DNA of 64,000 bases from Buttiauxella sp. A111 (lineage in GTDB: Bacteria > Pseudomonadota > Gammaproteobacteria > Enterobacterales > Enterobacteriaceae). The stretch covers positions 496,001 through 560,000 of the forward strand of contig NZ_BJFN01000004.1 in the NCBI RefSeq assembly GCF_014189855.1, in the 5' to 3' direction. Position numbers and translations under genes: made by a program. Below are positions 8,578-19,900 of the stretch, piece by piece (position 1 is the stretch's first letter; each line of letters opens with the position of its first letter). The notes beneath the pieces were generated by a model. The model worked only from the letters and a program-made list of their open reading frames with translations. It did not search any database and was not told where the DNA came from.

Positions 8578-9350
8578 TGGGTCGCCTGTTCCGTGGCGGA
8601 TTTATGACTGCCATCTACGCGTATCTGTACATTCCGATTATCATTTTGATCGTTAATTCGTTTAACAGTTCGCGTTTCGGTATTAACTGGCAAGGCTTTA
8701 CGGGCAAGTGGTATAGCCTGCTGATGAACAACGACAGCCTGCTGCAAGCGGCACAACATTCATTAACCATGGCAGTGGTTTCCGCCACTGCGGCGACGCT
8801 GATTGGCTCGCTAACAGCGGTGGCGTTGTATCGCTACCGTTTCCGTGGCAAACCCTTTGTCAGCGGCATGTTATTTGTGGTGATGATGTCGCCCGATATC
8901 GTGATGGCAATTTCACTGCTGGTGCTGTTTATGCTGCTGGGTGTGTCACTTGGCTTCTGGTCGCTGCTGTTCTCACACATCACTTTCTGCCTGCCATTTG
9001 TCGTCGTCACGGTCTATTCACGGCTGAAAGGGTTTGATGTGCGAATGCTTGAGGCGGCGAAAGATTTAGGTGCCAGCGAGCTAACCATTCTTCGCAAGAT
9101 CATCCTGCCACTTGCCATGCCCGCGGTTGCCGCGGGCTGGCTATTGAGTTTTACCCTGTCGATGGATGACGTGGTGGTTTCATCGTTCGTGACAGGGCCA
9201 AGTTATGAAATTTTGCCATTGAAGATTTACTCAATGGTGAAGGTCGGTGTTTCGCCAGAGGTGAATGCACTTGCCACCATTTTGTTAGTGCTCTCGCTGG
9301 TCCTGGTGGTTGCCAGTCAGCTTATTCTTCGTGATAAAACCAAGAGCTAG
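8574..9350 (+). CDS. potC: Spermidine/putrescine ABC transporter permease PotC
   Basis: PotC is the second permease of PotABCD, paired with PotB. The product is 258 residues with about six membrane segments. The EAA loop is EAAKDLGAS, near residue 160. The N-terminus follows E. coli PotC from the first residues. The C-terminus stops at DKTKS, about six residues earlier than E. coli, outside any known functional part. The start overlaps the potB stop (ATGA), and potD begins 24 bases downstream. Confidence 0.96.
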   Translation: MMGRLFRGGFMTAIYAYLYIPIIILIVNSFNSSRFGINWQGFTGKWYSLLMNNDSLLQAAQHSLTMAVVSATAATLIGSLTAVALYRYRFRGKPFVSGMLFVVMMSPDIVMAISLLVLFMLLGVSLGFWSLLFSHITFCLPFVVVTVYSRLKGFDVRMLEAAKDLGASELTILRKIILPLAMPAVAAGWLLSFTLSMDDVVVSSFVTGPSYEILPLKIYSMVKVGVSPEVNALATILLVLSLVLVVASQLILRDKTKS

Positions 9351-9374
9351 GCTCTAAATTCAGGGGACGTTAAA

Positions 9375-10421
9375 ATGACTAAATGGCCACGCCACCTGCT
9401 CGCTGCGGGCGCTCTGGCACTGGGTATGGGCGCTGCACATGCCGATGACAGTAAGACACTCTACTTCTATAACTGGACAGAGTACGTGCCGCCAGGCCTG
9501 CTTGAGCAGTTCACCAAAGAAACGGGTATCAAAGTGATTTATTCGACCTACGAGTCGAATGAAACCATGTATGCCAAGCTGAAAACCTACAAAGAAGGTG
9601 CGTACGATCTGGTTGTTCCTTCAACCTACTTTGTGGCGAAAATGCGCAAAGAAGGGATGATCCAGAAGATCGACAAAAGCAAACTGAGTAACTTCAAAAA
9701 TCTCGATCCTGAGATGCTCAACAAGCCGTTCGATCCCAACAATGACTATTCCATTCCGTATATCTGGGGTGCGACAGCCATTGGCGTAAACAGCGACGCT
9801 ATTGATCCAACAACCGTCACCCGTTGGGCCGATTTATGGAAACCAGAGTACAAGCAAAGCCTGTTGCTGACCGATGACGCGCGCGAAGTCTTCCAGGTCG
9901 CATTACTGAAACTCGGTTATTCCGGCAATACTACCGATCCAAAACAGATTGAAGCGGCGTACCACGAGTTGCAAAAGCTGATGCCAAACGTGGCCGCGTT
10001 CAACTCGGATAACCCTGCCAACCCGTATATGGAAGGCGAAGTGAATCTCGGTATGGTGTGGAATGGTTCAGCCTATGTTGCACGCCAGGCGGGCACTCCA
10101 CTGGAAATTGTCTGGCCGAAAGAAGGCGGGATTTTCTGGATGGATAACCTGTCTATTCCTGCAAACGCCAAAAACGTAGACGGTGCATTAAAGCTGATTA
10201 ACTTCCTGCTGCGTCCCGATGTGGCAAAACAGGTAGCCGAGACTATTGGTTATCCGACGCCAAATCTCGAAGCGCGCAAGTTGCTACCAAAAGAAGTGTC
10301 TGGGGATAAATCGCTTTACCCTGATGAGGCAGTGATTAAAAACGGGGAGTGGCAGAACGATGTCGGTGATGCCAGTGCGATTTATGAGTCTTATTATCAG
10401 AAGTTGAAGGCTGGACGGTAG
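9375..10421 (+). CDS. potD: Periplasmic spermidine/putrescine-binding protein PotD
   Basis: PotD captures spermidine or putrescine in the periplasm and delivers it to PotBC. The 348 residues match E. coli PotD. A signal peptide is cleaved after AHA (residue 23). Polyamine-contact residues known from E. coli are kept where I checked: Trp34 and Thr35 (FYNWTEY), Ser83 and Tyr85 (VPSTY), Asp168 and Glu171 (TDDAREV). GGGGA lies before the ATG. It is the last gene of potABCD. In E. coli ymfA and ycfZ lie next to it; here a REP-type palindrome and then cobB follow. Confidence 0.97.
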   Translation: MTKWPRHLLAAGALALGMGAAHADDSKTLYFYNWTEYVPPGLLEQFTKETGIKVIYSTYESNETMYAKLKTYKEGAYDLVVPSTYFVAKMRKEGMIQKIDKSKLSNFKNLDPEMLNKPFDPNNDYSIPYIWGATAIGVNSDAIDPTTVTRWADLWKPEYKQSLLLTDDAREVFQVALLKLGYSGNTTDPKQIEAAYHELQKLMPNVAAFNSDNPANPYMEGEVNLGMVWNGSAYVARQAGTPLEIVWPKEGGIFWMDNLSIPANAKNVDGALKLINFLLRPDVAKQVAETIGYPTPNLEARKLLPKEVSGDKSLYPDEAVIKNGEWQNDVGDASAIYESYYQKLKAGR

Positions 10422-10440
10422 TTCGGTTTTTAGCTTTTTC

Positions 10441-10522
10441 CCCTCACCCTAACCCTCTCCCTGAGGGAGAGGGGACTTAACCGTTCTCCCCCTCTCCCTC
10501 AGGGAGAGGGTCGGGGTGAGGG
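10441..10522. repeat. REP/BIME-like long palindrome between potD and cobB
   Basis: CCCTCACCCTAACCCTCTCC begins an arm (10441-10474) that is the near-exact inverse of 10486-10522, with internal CTCCCTGAGGGAG palindromes in each arm. Such C-rich palindromic pairs are common intergenic repeats in enterobacteria. It sits between convergent genes and probably stabilises or terminates both transcripts. Confidence 0.8.
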
Positions 10523-10527
10523 TTGTT

Positions 10528-11349
10528 TCAAAGCCCTTTCAATAATCTGTCCACGTACTCCGGCACCACCTCACTGGCTAAACCGTAAAACTTCTCTTCA
10601 AACTCGCTACCCACCTGGCTCGGTTCAAGATTCAGCTCAACGGTATGTGCGCCTTGCAATCGGGCTTCGTGGACAAAACCTGCGGCAGGATAAACATGGC
10701 CCGAAGTGCCGATGGCGATAAAGTAATCTGCCGTCGCAATCGCCTGATAAATCTCATCCATCCCCAACGGCATTTCACCAAACCACACCACGTGCGGGCG
10801 CAACGGTGCAGAAAGTTGGCAGCAGTGGCAACGATCATCAGAGGTGATATCCCCTTTCCACTCCAGTACTTGCCCACTGCGCGCACAGCGTACTTTCAGC
10901 AGTTCACCGTGCATATGGATAATATTTTTATTACCCGCGCGTTCGTGGAGATTATCAATATTTTGCGTCACCAAAAGGAAGTGATCGCCCAACTCTTCCT
11001 CAAGCCTTGCTAACGCCCGATGAGCCGCATTGGGCTGGATTTCTGCCTGCTGGAGTTGCTGACGGCGAGCATTATAAAACGCCTGAACCAGTTCTGGGTC
11101 GCGGGCAAATCCTTCTGGCGTTGCCACATCTTCAACACGATGCTCTTCCCACAAACCATCAGTCGCGCGGAAAGTCCGAATACCTGACTCGGCGGAAATC
11201 CCTGCCCCGGTCAGGACCACAACTCTGGGTTTTTCCATCGCTTCAGGTCCAGGACTGTCGCGGAAAAAAGCGCGCTGGCGCAGACGCTGTCTCAACAAGC
11301 GTTTGTTTTTTCTGAACCGGCTTAACCGATGTTGACGACGGGTTAACAT
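10528..11349 (-). CDS. cobB: NAD-dependent protein deacylase, sirtuin CobB
   Basis: CobB removes acetyl and succinyl groups from protein lysines using NAD+ in the cytoplasm. The 273-residue product is the long form: a basic, arginine-rich leader of about 37 residues precedes the sirtuin core. The core has [14 protein letters not shown], the QNIDNLH motif, the catalytic histidine in HMHGEL and the zinc cysteines in VRC and CHCC. FYNARR carries the Tyr/Arg pair used for desuccinylation. The C-terminus is about six residues shorter than in E. coli. It begins three bases after nagK, so the two are co-transcribed. Confidence 0.96.
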   Translation of the reverse strand: MLTRRQHRLSRFRKNKRLLRQRLRQRAFFRDSPGPEAMEKPRVVVLTGAGISAESGIRTFRATDGLWEEHRVEDVATPEGFARDPELVQAFYNARRQQLQQAEIQPNAAHRALARLEEELGDHFLLVTQNIDNLHERAGNKNIIHMHGELLKVRCARSGQVLEWKGDITSDDRCHCCQLSAPLRPHVVWFGEMPLGMDEIYQAIATADYFIAIGTSGHVYPAAGFVHEARLQGAHTVELNLEPSQVGSEFEEKFYGLASEVVPEYVDRLLKGL

Positions 11350-11352
11350 AAT

Positions 11353-12264
11353 TTACTCCGTGAGATGGAGGAACGCCGCGCCACGCATACCGCCAGCATC
11401 CCCATGTCGCGCAGGTTCAATGCGCGGTACACGGGCAACCGGCAGCAAATGTCGAGGCAATCGCCCGGACAGCTGTTCCGTAATTGCAGAAAAGTTGGAT
11501 AATCCACCACCGATCACCAGTAAGTCGGGATCGACAATGGTCAGAATATTGCCCAGACACACCGCCAGCAGATCGAGATACCGTTCAACGTGTTCGCGGG
11601 CTTGTTCATCCCCCTGCTCCCACAAGGCGATGATTTCCGGAGCGTCACGTTTCTGATGATAGAAGTGTTCGTAAAGCCATGCAAACCCTCGGCCTGAAAG
11701 ATAATTCTCAATACAGCCGTGCTGTCCACAGCCGCAGCGCGTCAGGGGGAAATCACGCCCGACCACCTCCAGCGCATCGACTGGCAGACGAATATGACCA
11801 AACTCACCGGTGATATAGCTGCGACCGGTAATCGGCTTACCGTTAATGACAATCCCACCGCCCACGCCCGTTCCCAGGATCAGTCCCATGACAAGCGGAT
11901 ACTGGCGGAACTCATCGTCCCAGGCTTCGGAGAGGGCAAAACAGTTGGCATCGTTATCGAGACGCACGTCGCGTTCGAGTAAAGCAGAGAGGTCGGCACG
12001 CAGCGGTTTGCCACTGGCGGCAGGAACATTGGCGGCGTAGAGCGTGCCATCGTCGGTTTCCGGCATTCCCGGAATACCAATCCCCACTGAGCCCTTCACG
12101 CCAAAGCGGGTATCGGCTTCGGTCACCAGGGCGGCGACCGCGTTTAAAAATTCGTCGTAACTTTCGCGCGGCGTGGGAACGCGGGTTTCCCACTGCAATT
12201 TAAGCTGTTCATCAAAGACGCCAAGCGCAATTTTGGTGCCGCCAATATCAAATCCATAATACAT
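11353..12264 (-). CDS. nagK: N-acetyl-D-glucosamine kinase
   Basis: NagK phosphorylates GlcNAc released during cell-wall recycling, working downstream of NagZ. The 303-residue ROK-family product shows the phosphate-binding DIGGTK at the N-terminus and the ROK zinc motif CGCGQHGC. The ATG at 12264 is chosen: AGAGGAA lies upstream and the product starts MYYGFDIGG as in E. coli, although the frame opens ten codons earlier. It lies 72 bases after lolE and three before cobB, probably in the lolCDE-nagK-cobB transcript. Confidence 0.97.
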   Translation of the reverse strand: MYYGFDIGGTKIALGVFDEQLKLQWETRVPTPRESYDEFLNAVAALVTEADTRFGVKGSVGIGIPGMPETDDGTLYAANVPAASGKPLRADLSALLERDVRLDNDANCFALSEAWDDEFRQYPLVMGLILGTGVGGGIVINGKPITGRSYITGEFGHIRLPVDALEVVGRDFPLTRCGCGQHGCIENYLSGRGFAWLYEHFYHQKRDAPEIIALWEQGDEQAREHVERYLDLLAVCLGNILTIVDPDLLVIGGGLSNFSAITEQLSGRLPRHLLPVARVPRIEPARHGDAGGMRGAAFLHLTE

Positions 12265-12336
12265 AACGCATTCCTCTTTCTGATTTGGCGACACATTGAT
12301 TTAACAACACAAAGTGCAGCTCAAATCATGACAAAA

Positions 12337-13581
12337 TTACTGGCCACTTAACACCCTCGCCGGATCAATTCGGCTTGCGCGACGCGCAGGGTACCAGCTT
12401 GCCAGCAGACTCAGTAAAAGTGCTGTCACCAGCACATAAAAAACATCCAGCCAATGAAGTTCGGATGGCAGGAAATCAATAAAGTAAATATCCCCGGACA
12501 GGAATTGGTGGCCGATAAGCTTTTCAATCACGCGGATGATATTGGTCAGTTGCCAGGAGGCCAGCACTCCGATAATCACACCGCTCACGCTACCCAACAG
12601 ACCGGCTAACAGCCCGTACCAGATGAAAATGGCACGAATCAAACCATCTTTTGCACCCAGGGTACGCAGGACGGCGATATCGCTGCTCTTGTCCTTCACT
12701 GCCATAACCAGCGTGGAAACGATGTTGAAACAGGCTACGCCAATCACCAGCACCATCGCCAGATACATGATGGCGCGAATCATTTGGATGTCGCGGTACA
12801 TGTAACCGTAGGTGCCAATCCAGCTTTTGATGTAAACGTAAGCGTTGGTGACTTCACCGGCATCTCGCACCAACTGGTTGGCGTTAAACACATCATTCAC
12901 TTTGATAGCGATGCCGGTGACGCTGTCCCCCATATCCAAATAGCTCTGCGCATCAGCCATTGGCACCATCGCGAAGCTGTGATCGAGCTGCCCGCTGAGT
13001 GCAAGAATACCCTCAACTTGCAGGCGTACGCGCTTCGGTTGTAGCAGTTTGTGATCGGCATTGCTGTTGGGGATCATGATAGAGATCCAGTCGCCCTGCT
13101 TCACTTTCAGGGCATCAGCGACCCCTTTACCAATAATGATTTGCTGCTGACCGGCCTTAAAGTTAGCCCACGCGTTATTTTGCACATACTGTGGCAACGC
13201 ACTGAGGCGAACCTCCTGTGCAGGATCGACCCCTTTTACCTGAATAGCGCGCAGATTTGGCCCACTTTCCACCAGACCAGTGAAGTTGATGTACGGCGCA
13301 GCCGCCGCAATCCCCTTCACTTTCTCAACACGTTGTAAAACACCGCTCCAGTCATGGAATGGCTGATTTACCGGCTCGATTTCACCATGTGGTACTACCG
13401 CTAAAATGCGGTTGTTAAGCTCACGCTCGAAACCGTTCATCGCGCTCAGCCCTACGATCAGCACCGCTACACCCAATGCGATACCTAAAGTGGAGATGAT
13501 TGAAATCAATGACACCATACCGCTGCGACGACGCCCGCGGCTAAAACGCAAACCAATAAGCAGTGACAGTGGCGAAGCCAT
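12337..13581 (-). CDS. lolE: Lipoprotein-releasing system transmembrane subunit LolE
   Basis: LolE is the inner-membrane subunit of the LolCDE ABC exporter that detaches outer-membrane lipoproteins and hands them to LolA. The 414 residues include one N-terminal membrane segment (about 25-50), a large periplasmic domain, and three C-terminal segments of the FtsX-like permease fold. The FtsX-family motif [11 protein letters not shown] follows the first membrane segment. The ATG shares one base with the lolD stop (TAATG), which implies coupled translation. Confidence 0.96.
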   Translation of the reverse strand: MASPLSLLIGLRFSRGRRRSGMVSLISIISTLGIALGVAVLIVGLSAMNGFERELNNRILAVVPHGEIEPVNQPFHDWSGVLQRVEKVKGIAAAAPYINFTGLVESGPNLRAIQVKGVDPAQEVRLSALPQYVQNNAWANFKAGQQQIIIGKGVADALKVKQGDWISIMIPNSNADHKLLQPKRVRLQVEGILALSGQLDHSFAMVPMADAQSYLDMGDSVTGIAIKVNDVFNANQLVRDAGEVTNAYVYIKSWIGTYGYMYRDIQMIRAIMYLAMVLVIGVACFNIVSTLVMAVKDKSSDIAVLRTLGAKDGLIRAIFIWYGLLAGLLGSVSGVIIGVLASWQLTNIIRVIEKLIGHQFLSGDIYFIDFLPSELHWLDVFYVLVTALLLSLLASWYPARRASRIDPARVLSGQ

Positions 13582-14285
13582 TAATGGGCTCCCATCAGAG
13601 TCAGCTCATTGGTCAGGCGACCATCACGCATTTCTAACTGGCGAGACATGCGACGCGCCAATTGCAGATCGTGAGTCACCACGAGGAATGCGGTTCCCTG
13701 GCGCACGTTAAGCTCACCAAGCAGTTCGAAAATGCTGTCTGCATTACGCGCATCCAGGTTACCGGTCGGTTCATCGGCCAGCACCAGACGCGGGTTATTT
13801 ACCAGAGCACGTGCTATCGCCACACGCTGACGTTCGCCACCGGACAGCTCTGAAGGACGGTGATTACTGCGGTGATCAAGACCGACAGCTTTCAGCATTT
13901 CCAACGCACGTTGCCTGGTTTCATCCGTATTGTTTTTGCCGATTAACAGCGGCATCGCGACGTTTTCCATCGCGGTAAAATCAGGCAGTAGATGGTGGAA
14001 CTGATAAATAAAGCCCAACTCACGGTTACGCAGTTCTGCTTTAGCTGAAGACGACATTGAGCTCATCGGCTTGCCGTTGAAAATCACATCGCCAGAGGTT
14101 GGCGTATCAAGCCCACCTAACAGGTGCAACAGAGTACTTTTGCCAGAGCCGGAGCTGCCGACAATAGCCATTAGCTCGCCGGTATCGATGCTGAAGCTGA
14201 CATCATGCAATACGTCCGTTTGCACTTTGCCTTCCTGATAGCGTTTGCACAGCTTGTCACACTGCAACAGGATAGAATTACTCAT
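13581..14285 (-). CDS. lolD: Lipoprotein-releasing system ATPase LolD
   Basis: LolD powers lipoprotein release by LolCDE. The 234-residue ABC ATPase has Walker [10 protein letters not shown], the MacB/LolD-type signature LSGGERQR, Walker [10 protein letters not shown] and the H-loop VTHD. The ATG at 14285 gives MSNSILLQC, matching E. coli; the frame extends 30 codons upstream into lolC without similarity. It overlaps the lolC end by eight bases (ATGAGTAA) and the lolE start by one. Confidence 0.97.
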   Translation of the reverse strand: MSNSILLQCDKLCKRYQEGKVQTDVLHDVSFSIDTGELMAIVGSSGSGKSTLLHLLGGLDTPTSGDVIFNGKPMSSMSSSAKAELRNRELGFIYQFHHLLPDFTAMENVAMPLLIGKNNTDETRQRALEMLKAVGLDHRSNHRPSELSGGERQRVAIARALVNNPRLVLADEPTGNLDARNADSIFELLGELNVRQGTAFLVVTHDLQLARRMSRQLEMRDGRLTNELTLMGAH

Positions 14286-15477
14286 AACGTAAAGCCTCAG
14301 CGGGATGTGTCGCGGCAGCACGCCACGATGGATAAAGCGTGGATAACAGCGCAACCGCCATAGCAACGACGGCAATCACGATAACTTGTAGTGGATCAAT
14401 GGCAACCGGCAGCGTGGCACCATCCAGCATGGCGCCAATAATCGGCATCAAATTATTTAACTGGCTGGCAAGTAGCGCGCCAAGCAGTGCGCCAAGCAGT
14501 GCGCCAATCACGCCAGCACTCGCCCCTTGCACCATAAACACCGCCATGATTTGGCGACGGGTTAGCCCCTGAGTCTGGAGAATGGCGACTTCGCCTTGTT
14601 TTTCCATGACCAGCAGGCCGAGAGACGTAATGATGTTAAATGCGGCAACCGCCACAATCAGGCTCAATAACAGCCCCATCATATTTTTTTCCATGCGCAC
14701 GGCCTGGAAAAGCTCCCCTTTACGTTCGCGCCAGTCTTTCCACTCGGTGCCCTGCGGCAAAGTCTGTTGACTCAACACATCCACTTTTAGGGGCTCTGCC
14801 AGCCACAAACGCCAGCCGGTAATATTGCCCGCCGGATAGCGCATCAGGCGCGACGCATCTTGCTGGTTCACCAACATTTGATAACCGTCGACTTCGCTAT
14901 TGGCCGCAAAAGTACCAATGACCGTGAACAGACGCTGGCTAGGCAAACGCCCCATCGGCGTAAACTGGCTGGCGGACGGCACCATCACACGGATGCTATC
15001 ACCACGTTTAATACCCAGTTGCCCGGCAAGCTGCTCACCCAGAATAATGTTGTACTTCCCGGCGACCAGGTCAGTTTGCTTAACGTTGACCAAAAACGGC
15101 GAAAGCGGATCTTTTTCGTCCGGCTTCACACCCAGCATCACACCGACCGCCACGCTGCGCGCGCTTTGCAGCACAACATCACCCGTGGTGATAGGAGCAA
15201 TGCGTGTGACGCCCTGGAGTTTCAGATCTTTTGCAGGAAGCGTTTCTGGATTAATGGAACCTTGAGGCGCGCTGATTATCGCCTGTGGCATCAGTCCAAG
15301 AATGTTGTTTTGCAGCTCACGCTCGAATCCGTTCATTACGGAAAGCACGGTAACCAGCGCCATTACGCCAAGCGTAATGCCGATAGTCGACAGCCAGGAA
15401 ACGAAGCGACCGAAGCGGTCAGCTGCTCGCCCACGCATGTAGCGCAGGCCTATAAATAACGCGACAGGTTGATACAT
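14278..15477 (-). CDS. lolC: Lipoprotein-releasing system transmembrane subunit LolC
   Basis: LolC is the LolA-docking membrane subunit of the LolCDE exporter. The 399-residue product equals E. coli in length. It has the N-terminal segment with [10 protein letters not shown], a periplasmic domain and three C-terminal membrane spans. The ATG at 15477 gives [16 protein letters not shown]; an in-frame extension of 22 codons has no similarity. It is first in the lolCDE-nagK-cobB order and divergent from the acyltransferase gene. Confidence 0.96.
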   Translation of the reverse strand: MYQPVALFIGLRYMRGRAADRFGRFVSWLSTIGITLGVMALVTVLSVMNGFERELQNNILGLMPQAIISAPQGSINPETLPAKDLKLQGVTRIAPITTGDVVLQSARSVAVGVMLGVKPDEKDPLSPFLVNVKQTDLVAGKYNIILGEQLAGQLGIKRGDSIRVMVPSASQFTPMGRLPSQRLFTVIGTFAANSEVDGYQMLVNQQDASRLMRYPAGNITGWRLWLAEPLKVDVLSQQTLPQGTEWKDWRERKGELFQAVRMEKNMMGLLLSLIVAVAAFNIITSLGLLVMEKQGEVAILQTQGLTRRQIMAVFMVQGASAGVIGALLGALLGALLASQLNNLMPIIGAMLDGATLPVAIDPLQVIVIAVVAMAVALLSTLYPSWRAAATHPAEALRYE

Positions 15478-15774
15478 GTATTCCGTCTTGTTGCAGTTGC
15501 GGATGCAAAGTTGGCGAGAAGTATATAAGTGATACCTTATCAAGTAAATGAAACATAACGTTTTTTTGATATTTCAGAACATGTGAAATCCAATTAAATC
15601 AATCTCATAACATCTTGTTTTCGAAGTCAAAGCTCTCGCGAATCGGTTATTTACTGACCCTGCGGAATTTCTGAAAGGCGCCGAATTCTTACAAAAACAG
15701 ACAAATCAGGTAAAAAAACTGCCGCCAATCTTCCACCCTGAAGGCAATACAGACCCACAGAAGATATTGCTCGT
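15478..15774. other. Divergent intergenic region lolC / ycfT
   Basis: These roughly 300 bases must carry the promoters for lolC and for the divergent acyltransferase gene. I see AT-rich blocks but no hexamer pair or operator strong enough to mark. Confidence 0.4.
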
Positions 15775-16848
15775 ATGAATAACAAACAACTATGGATAAA
15801 CCATATCAAGGGATTGTGCATCTGCCTTGTGGTTATCTATCACTCGGTGATCACTTTTTATCCGCACCTGGTGCAATCCCAAACTGGATTGCCTGAGTAC
15901 ATTGCCAAAAGCTGGATTTACGTGAATCTTTACCTCGCGCCTTTCCGTATGCCGGTCTTTTTCTTTATTTCCGGATTTTTGATAACCCGCTATATCGACG
16001 TGGTGAAATGGCGGGACTGCATTGATAAACGTCTCTGGAATATCTTTTATGTTCTGCTGTTATGGGGCGTGTTGCAGTGGCTTGGTATTACGTTAATCAA
16101 TGAGTGGCTGGGCCCCGAACTGGTGCGAAACCCGACATCCAACGCGGCCTATTCAGAAAACCTCTTACAATTTGCCACCAGCATGGCAAAAGCCAGCACC
16201 AGCCTTTGGTATCTCTATGCGCTGGTGATCTATTTTCTGGTTTTCAAAAGCCTGCGCCAGTACAAACTTCCGATCATCATGATGTTACTGGCGCTGAATG
16301 TAGTGATTAGCTTTATGCCGTTGCCATGGTGGGGTATGAACAGCGTGGTGCGTAACATGTGTTATTACGGGCTGGGCGCGTGGTTTGGACCACAATTGAT
16401 GAACGCGATGAAAGCATTTTCCCCTCGCCAACGACCATTATTCTGCGTAGCTGCTGCTTTGGTTTCTACCGCGTTGTATCTGGTGAACGTCCCGCTGGTG
16501 ATTTCAGTACTCTCTATTTTCGTCATTATGAAGCTGTTTTATCTACTTGATAATTGGCGAGAAAGTCGCTCCGACGCCTTCCTGAATATTGTCGGCACTA
16601 ACACCATTGCGATTTACACGACCCACCGCATTGTGATTGAAGCATTAAGCTTATTCACACTTGCGCAAATCCACGCCGGACACTTCTCCGATAACCTGGT
16701 CCTCGCCATTTTGCTGGTTTATCCGTTCTTCAGCCTGGCAATATGTACCTTGCTGGGTTTAGGCTTCAGGAAATTATCGCGGGGACTGTGTGGTGATATG
16801 TTCTTTTCACCGCCGAAAAAAAGGGTGATGGCAACGGATGCGGGTTAA
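15775..16848 (+). CDS. ycfT: Inner-membrane acyltransferase 3 family protein (YcfT-like)
   Basis: A 357-residue polytopic membrane protein of the acyltransferase 3 family, orthologous to E. coli YcfT in sequence and position between lolC and mfd. About ten hydrophobic segments are visible. Family features are the N-terminal IKGLCICLVVIYHS with its conserved histidine, FRMPVFFFISG, and TTHR near residue 283. Members move acyl groups onto extracytoplasmic sugars or glycolipids; the substrate of YcfT is unknown. The start MNNKQLWINHIKG aligns with E. coli. Confidence 0.92.
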   Translation: MNNKQLWINHIKGLCICLVVIYHSVITFYPHLVQSQTGLPEYIAKSWIYVNLYLAPFRMPVFFFISGFLITRYIDVVKWRDCIDKRLWNIFYVLLLWGVLQWLGITLINEWLGPELVRNPTSNAAYSENLLQFATSMAKASTSLWYLYALVIYFLVFKSLRQYKLPIIMMLLALNVVISFMPLPWWGMNSVVRNMCYYGLGAWFGPQLMNAMKAFSPRQRPLFCVAAALVSTALYLVNVPLVISVLSIFVIMKLFYLLDNWRESRSDAFLNIVGTNTIAIYTTHRIVIEALSLFTLAQIHAGHFSDNLVLAILLVYPFFSLAICTLLGLGFRKLSRGLCGDMFFSPPKKRVMATDAG

Positions 16849-16998
16849 GTGGCATCCGCAGGATGGTCAAATCTCAGGCTGCTTTGCGATTGGGTTGCTA
16901 ATACAAAACGATCGCGGATAATAATAAGCAACTTCTTGCCGCGTCAGGGTTATATACCCATAAAATTCGATGCAACCTGAGAGATTCTGACACCTTCT

Positions 16999-19900
16999 AT
17001 GCCTGAAAATTATCGCTATTCCTTACCTGTTAAAGCTGGCGATCAGCGTCAGCTTGGAGAACTCACCGGTTCTGCTTGTGCAACCGAAGTGGCCGAAATC
17101 ATAGAACGCCATAATGGGCCGGTGGTGTTGATTGCTCCAGATATGCAGAATGCGCTACGTCTGCATGACGAGATTACTCAGTTTACGGAAAGCCTTGTGG
17201 TGAATCTTGCCGACTGGGAAACCCTGCCCTACGACAGTTTCTCGCCGCATCAGGAAATTATCTCTTCGCGTTTATCGACATTGTATCAGTTGCCAACCAT
17301 GCAGCGCGGCGTGTTGATTCTGCCGGTGAATACGTTGATGCAGCGCGTCTGCCCGCACAATTTCTTGCACGGCCATGCGTTGGTGATGAAAAAAGGCCAG
17401 CGCTTATCACGCGATAATCTCCGCCACCAGTTAGAACAGGCCGGATATCGCAGTGTCGATCAGGTGATGGAACACGGTGAATTTGCTACCCGTGGCGCAT
17501 TGCTGGATTTATACCCGATGGGGAGCGAACAGCCCTACCGCATCGATTTCTTCGATGACGAAATCGATAGCCTGCGTGTATTTGATGTTGATACACAGCG
17601 CACGCTCGAAGAAGTTGATGCGATTAACTTGCTGCCCGCACACGAATTCCCGACCGACAAAACCGCCATCGAACTGTTCCGCAGCCAGTGGCGCGACAAG
17701 TTTGATGTGAAACGTGAGCCGGAACATATCTATCAGCAAGTGAGTAAAAATACGCTCCCTGCCGGGATTGAATACTGGCAACCGCTGTTCTTCAGCGAGC
17801 CTTTGCCGCCGCTGTTTAGTTATTTCCCAAAAAACACCTTGCTGGTGAATACCGGCGACATCGAAAACAGTGCCGAGCGTTTCTGGCAGGATACCGTTGC
17901 CCGATTCGAAAATCGCGGCGTCGATCCGATGCGGCCATTATTGCCGCCAGAAAGCCTGTGGCTGCGTGTGGACGAACTGTTCAGCGAGTTAAAGTCCTGG
18001 CCGCGCATCCAGCTCAAAACTGAATCATTAGCCGATAAGGCTGCGTTTACCAACCTGGGCTATCGCGCATTGCCGGACCTTTCCGTTCAGGCGCAGCAGA
18101 AAGCTCCACTCGATAACCTGCGTAAATTCCTTGAATCCTTCGCGGGACCCGTGGTGTTTTCCGTAGAAAGCGAGGGTCGCCGTGAAGCATTAGGCGAATT
18201 GTTATCACGCATCAAAGTGGCACCAAAGCGTATCTATCGCCTTGATGAGGCCAAAGATAATGGCCGCTATTTGATGCAGGGTTCCAGTGAACATGGTTTC
18301 ATCGACACCCTGCGTAACCGCGCGTTGATTTGTGAAAGCGATCTGCTGGGTGAGCGCGTCAGCCGTCGCCGTCAGGATAGTCGTCGCACCATTAACCCTG
18401 ATACCTTGATTCGCAACCTGGCCGAGCTGCATACCGGTCAACCGGTTGTGCATCTTGAACATGGTGTTGGCCGGTACGCCGGATTAACTACCCTTGAAGC
18501 CGGTGGCATTACAGGTGAATACCTGATGCTGACCTATCACGGTGACGCCAAACTTTACGTGCCGGTTTCTTCACTGCATTTGATCAGCCGTTACGCGGGC
18601 GGAGCTGAAGAAAATGCGCCGCTGCATAAACTGGGCAGTGATGCATGGTCACGGGCGCGCCAGAAAGCCGCCGAGAAAGTGCGTGATGTAGCGGCGGAAT
18701 TACTGGATATTTATGCGCAGCGTGCAGCAAAACAAGGCTTTGCTTTTAAGCATGACCGCGAACAATATCAACTGTTCTGCGATGCCTTCCCGTTTGAAAC
18801 CACGCCGGACCAGGCTCAGGCGATTAATGCGGTGTTGAGCGACATGTGCCAGCCGCTGGCCATGGACCGTCTGGTGTGTGGTGATGTGGGCTTTGGTAAA
18901 ACTGAAGTGGCGATGCGTGCCGCATTCCTCGCAGTGGAAAACCACAAACAAGTTGCCGTACTGGTTCCGACCACCCTGCTCGCTCAACAGCATCTGGATA
19001 ACTTCCGTGACCGTTTCGCCAACTGGCCAGTGCGCATCGAAATGCTGTCGCGTTTTCGTACCGCCAAAGAGCAAGCGCAAATCCTGCAAGATGCGAGTGA
19101 AGGGAAAGTCGATATTCTTATCGGCACCCATAAGCTGCTTCAAAATGATGTGAAGATGAAAGACCTGGGGCTCCTGATTGTCGATGAAGAGCATCGCTTT
19201 GGTGTGCGTCATAAAGAGCGAATTAAAGCGATGCGTGCTGACGTCGATATCCTGACGCTGACTGCGACACCGATTCCGCGCACGCTGAATATGGCAATGA
19301 GCGGGATGCGCGATTTGTCGATTATCGCGACGCCTCCGGCACGCCGCCTGGCAGTGAAAACTTTCGTTCGCCAGTACGATGAACTGGTTGTCCGCGAAGC
19401 GATTCTGCGTGAAGTTCTGCGCGGCGGGCAGGTTTACTATCTTTATAACGATGTGGAAAATATCCAAAAAGCAGCAGACCGCCTCGCGGTATTAGTGCCA
19501 GAAGCGCGCATCACCATTGGTCACGGCCAAATGCGTGAACGTGAACTGGAACGCGTGATGAACGACTTCCACCACCAGCGTTTCAACGTGCTGGTCTGTA
19601 CCACGATTATCGAAACCGGTATCGATATTCCGACTGCGAATACCATCATCATCGAACGCGCAGATCATTTCGGCCTGGCGCAGTTGCACCAGCTACGTGG
19701 CCGCGTTGGGCGCTCGCATCACCAGGCGTATGCCTGGCTGCTGACGCCACATCCAAAAGCGATGACGACCGACGCGCAAAAACGCCTCGAGGCTATCGCT
19801 TCTCTCGAAGATTTGGGCGCAGGTTTTGCCCTGGCGACTCACGACCTGGAAATTCGTGGTGCGGGTGAGTTGCTCGGCGAAGGCCAAAGCGGTTCGATGG

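Noticed and set aside
14860-15459. 199-codon frame opposite lolC
   Set aside because: Complement of a well-conserved gene; no start signal or similarity.
18700-19467. 255-codon open frame opposite mfd
   Set aside because: It overlaps the conserved translocase domain of Mfd on the other strand and resembles no family.
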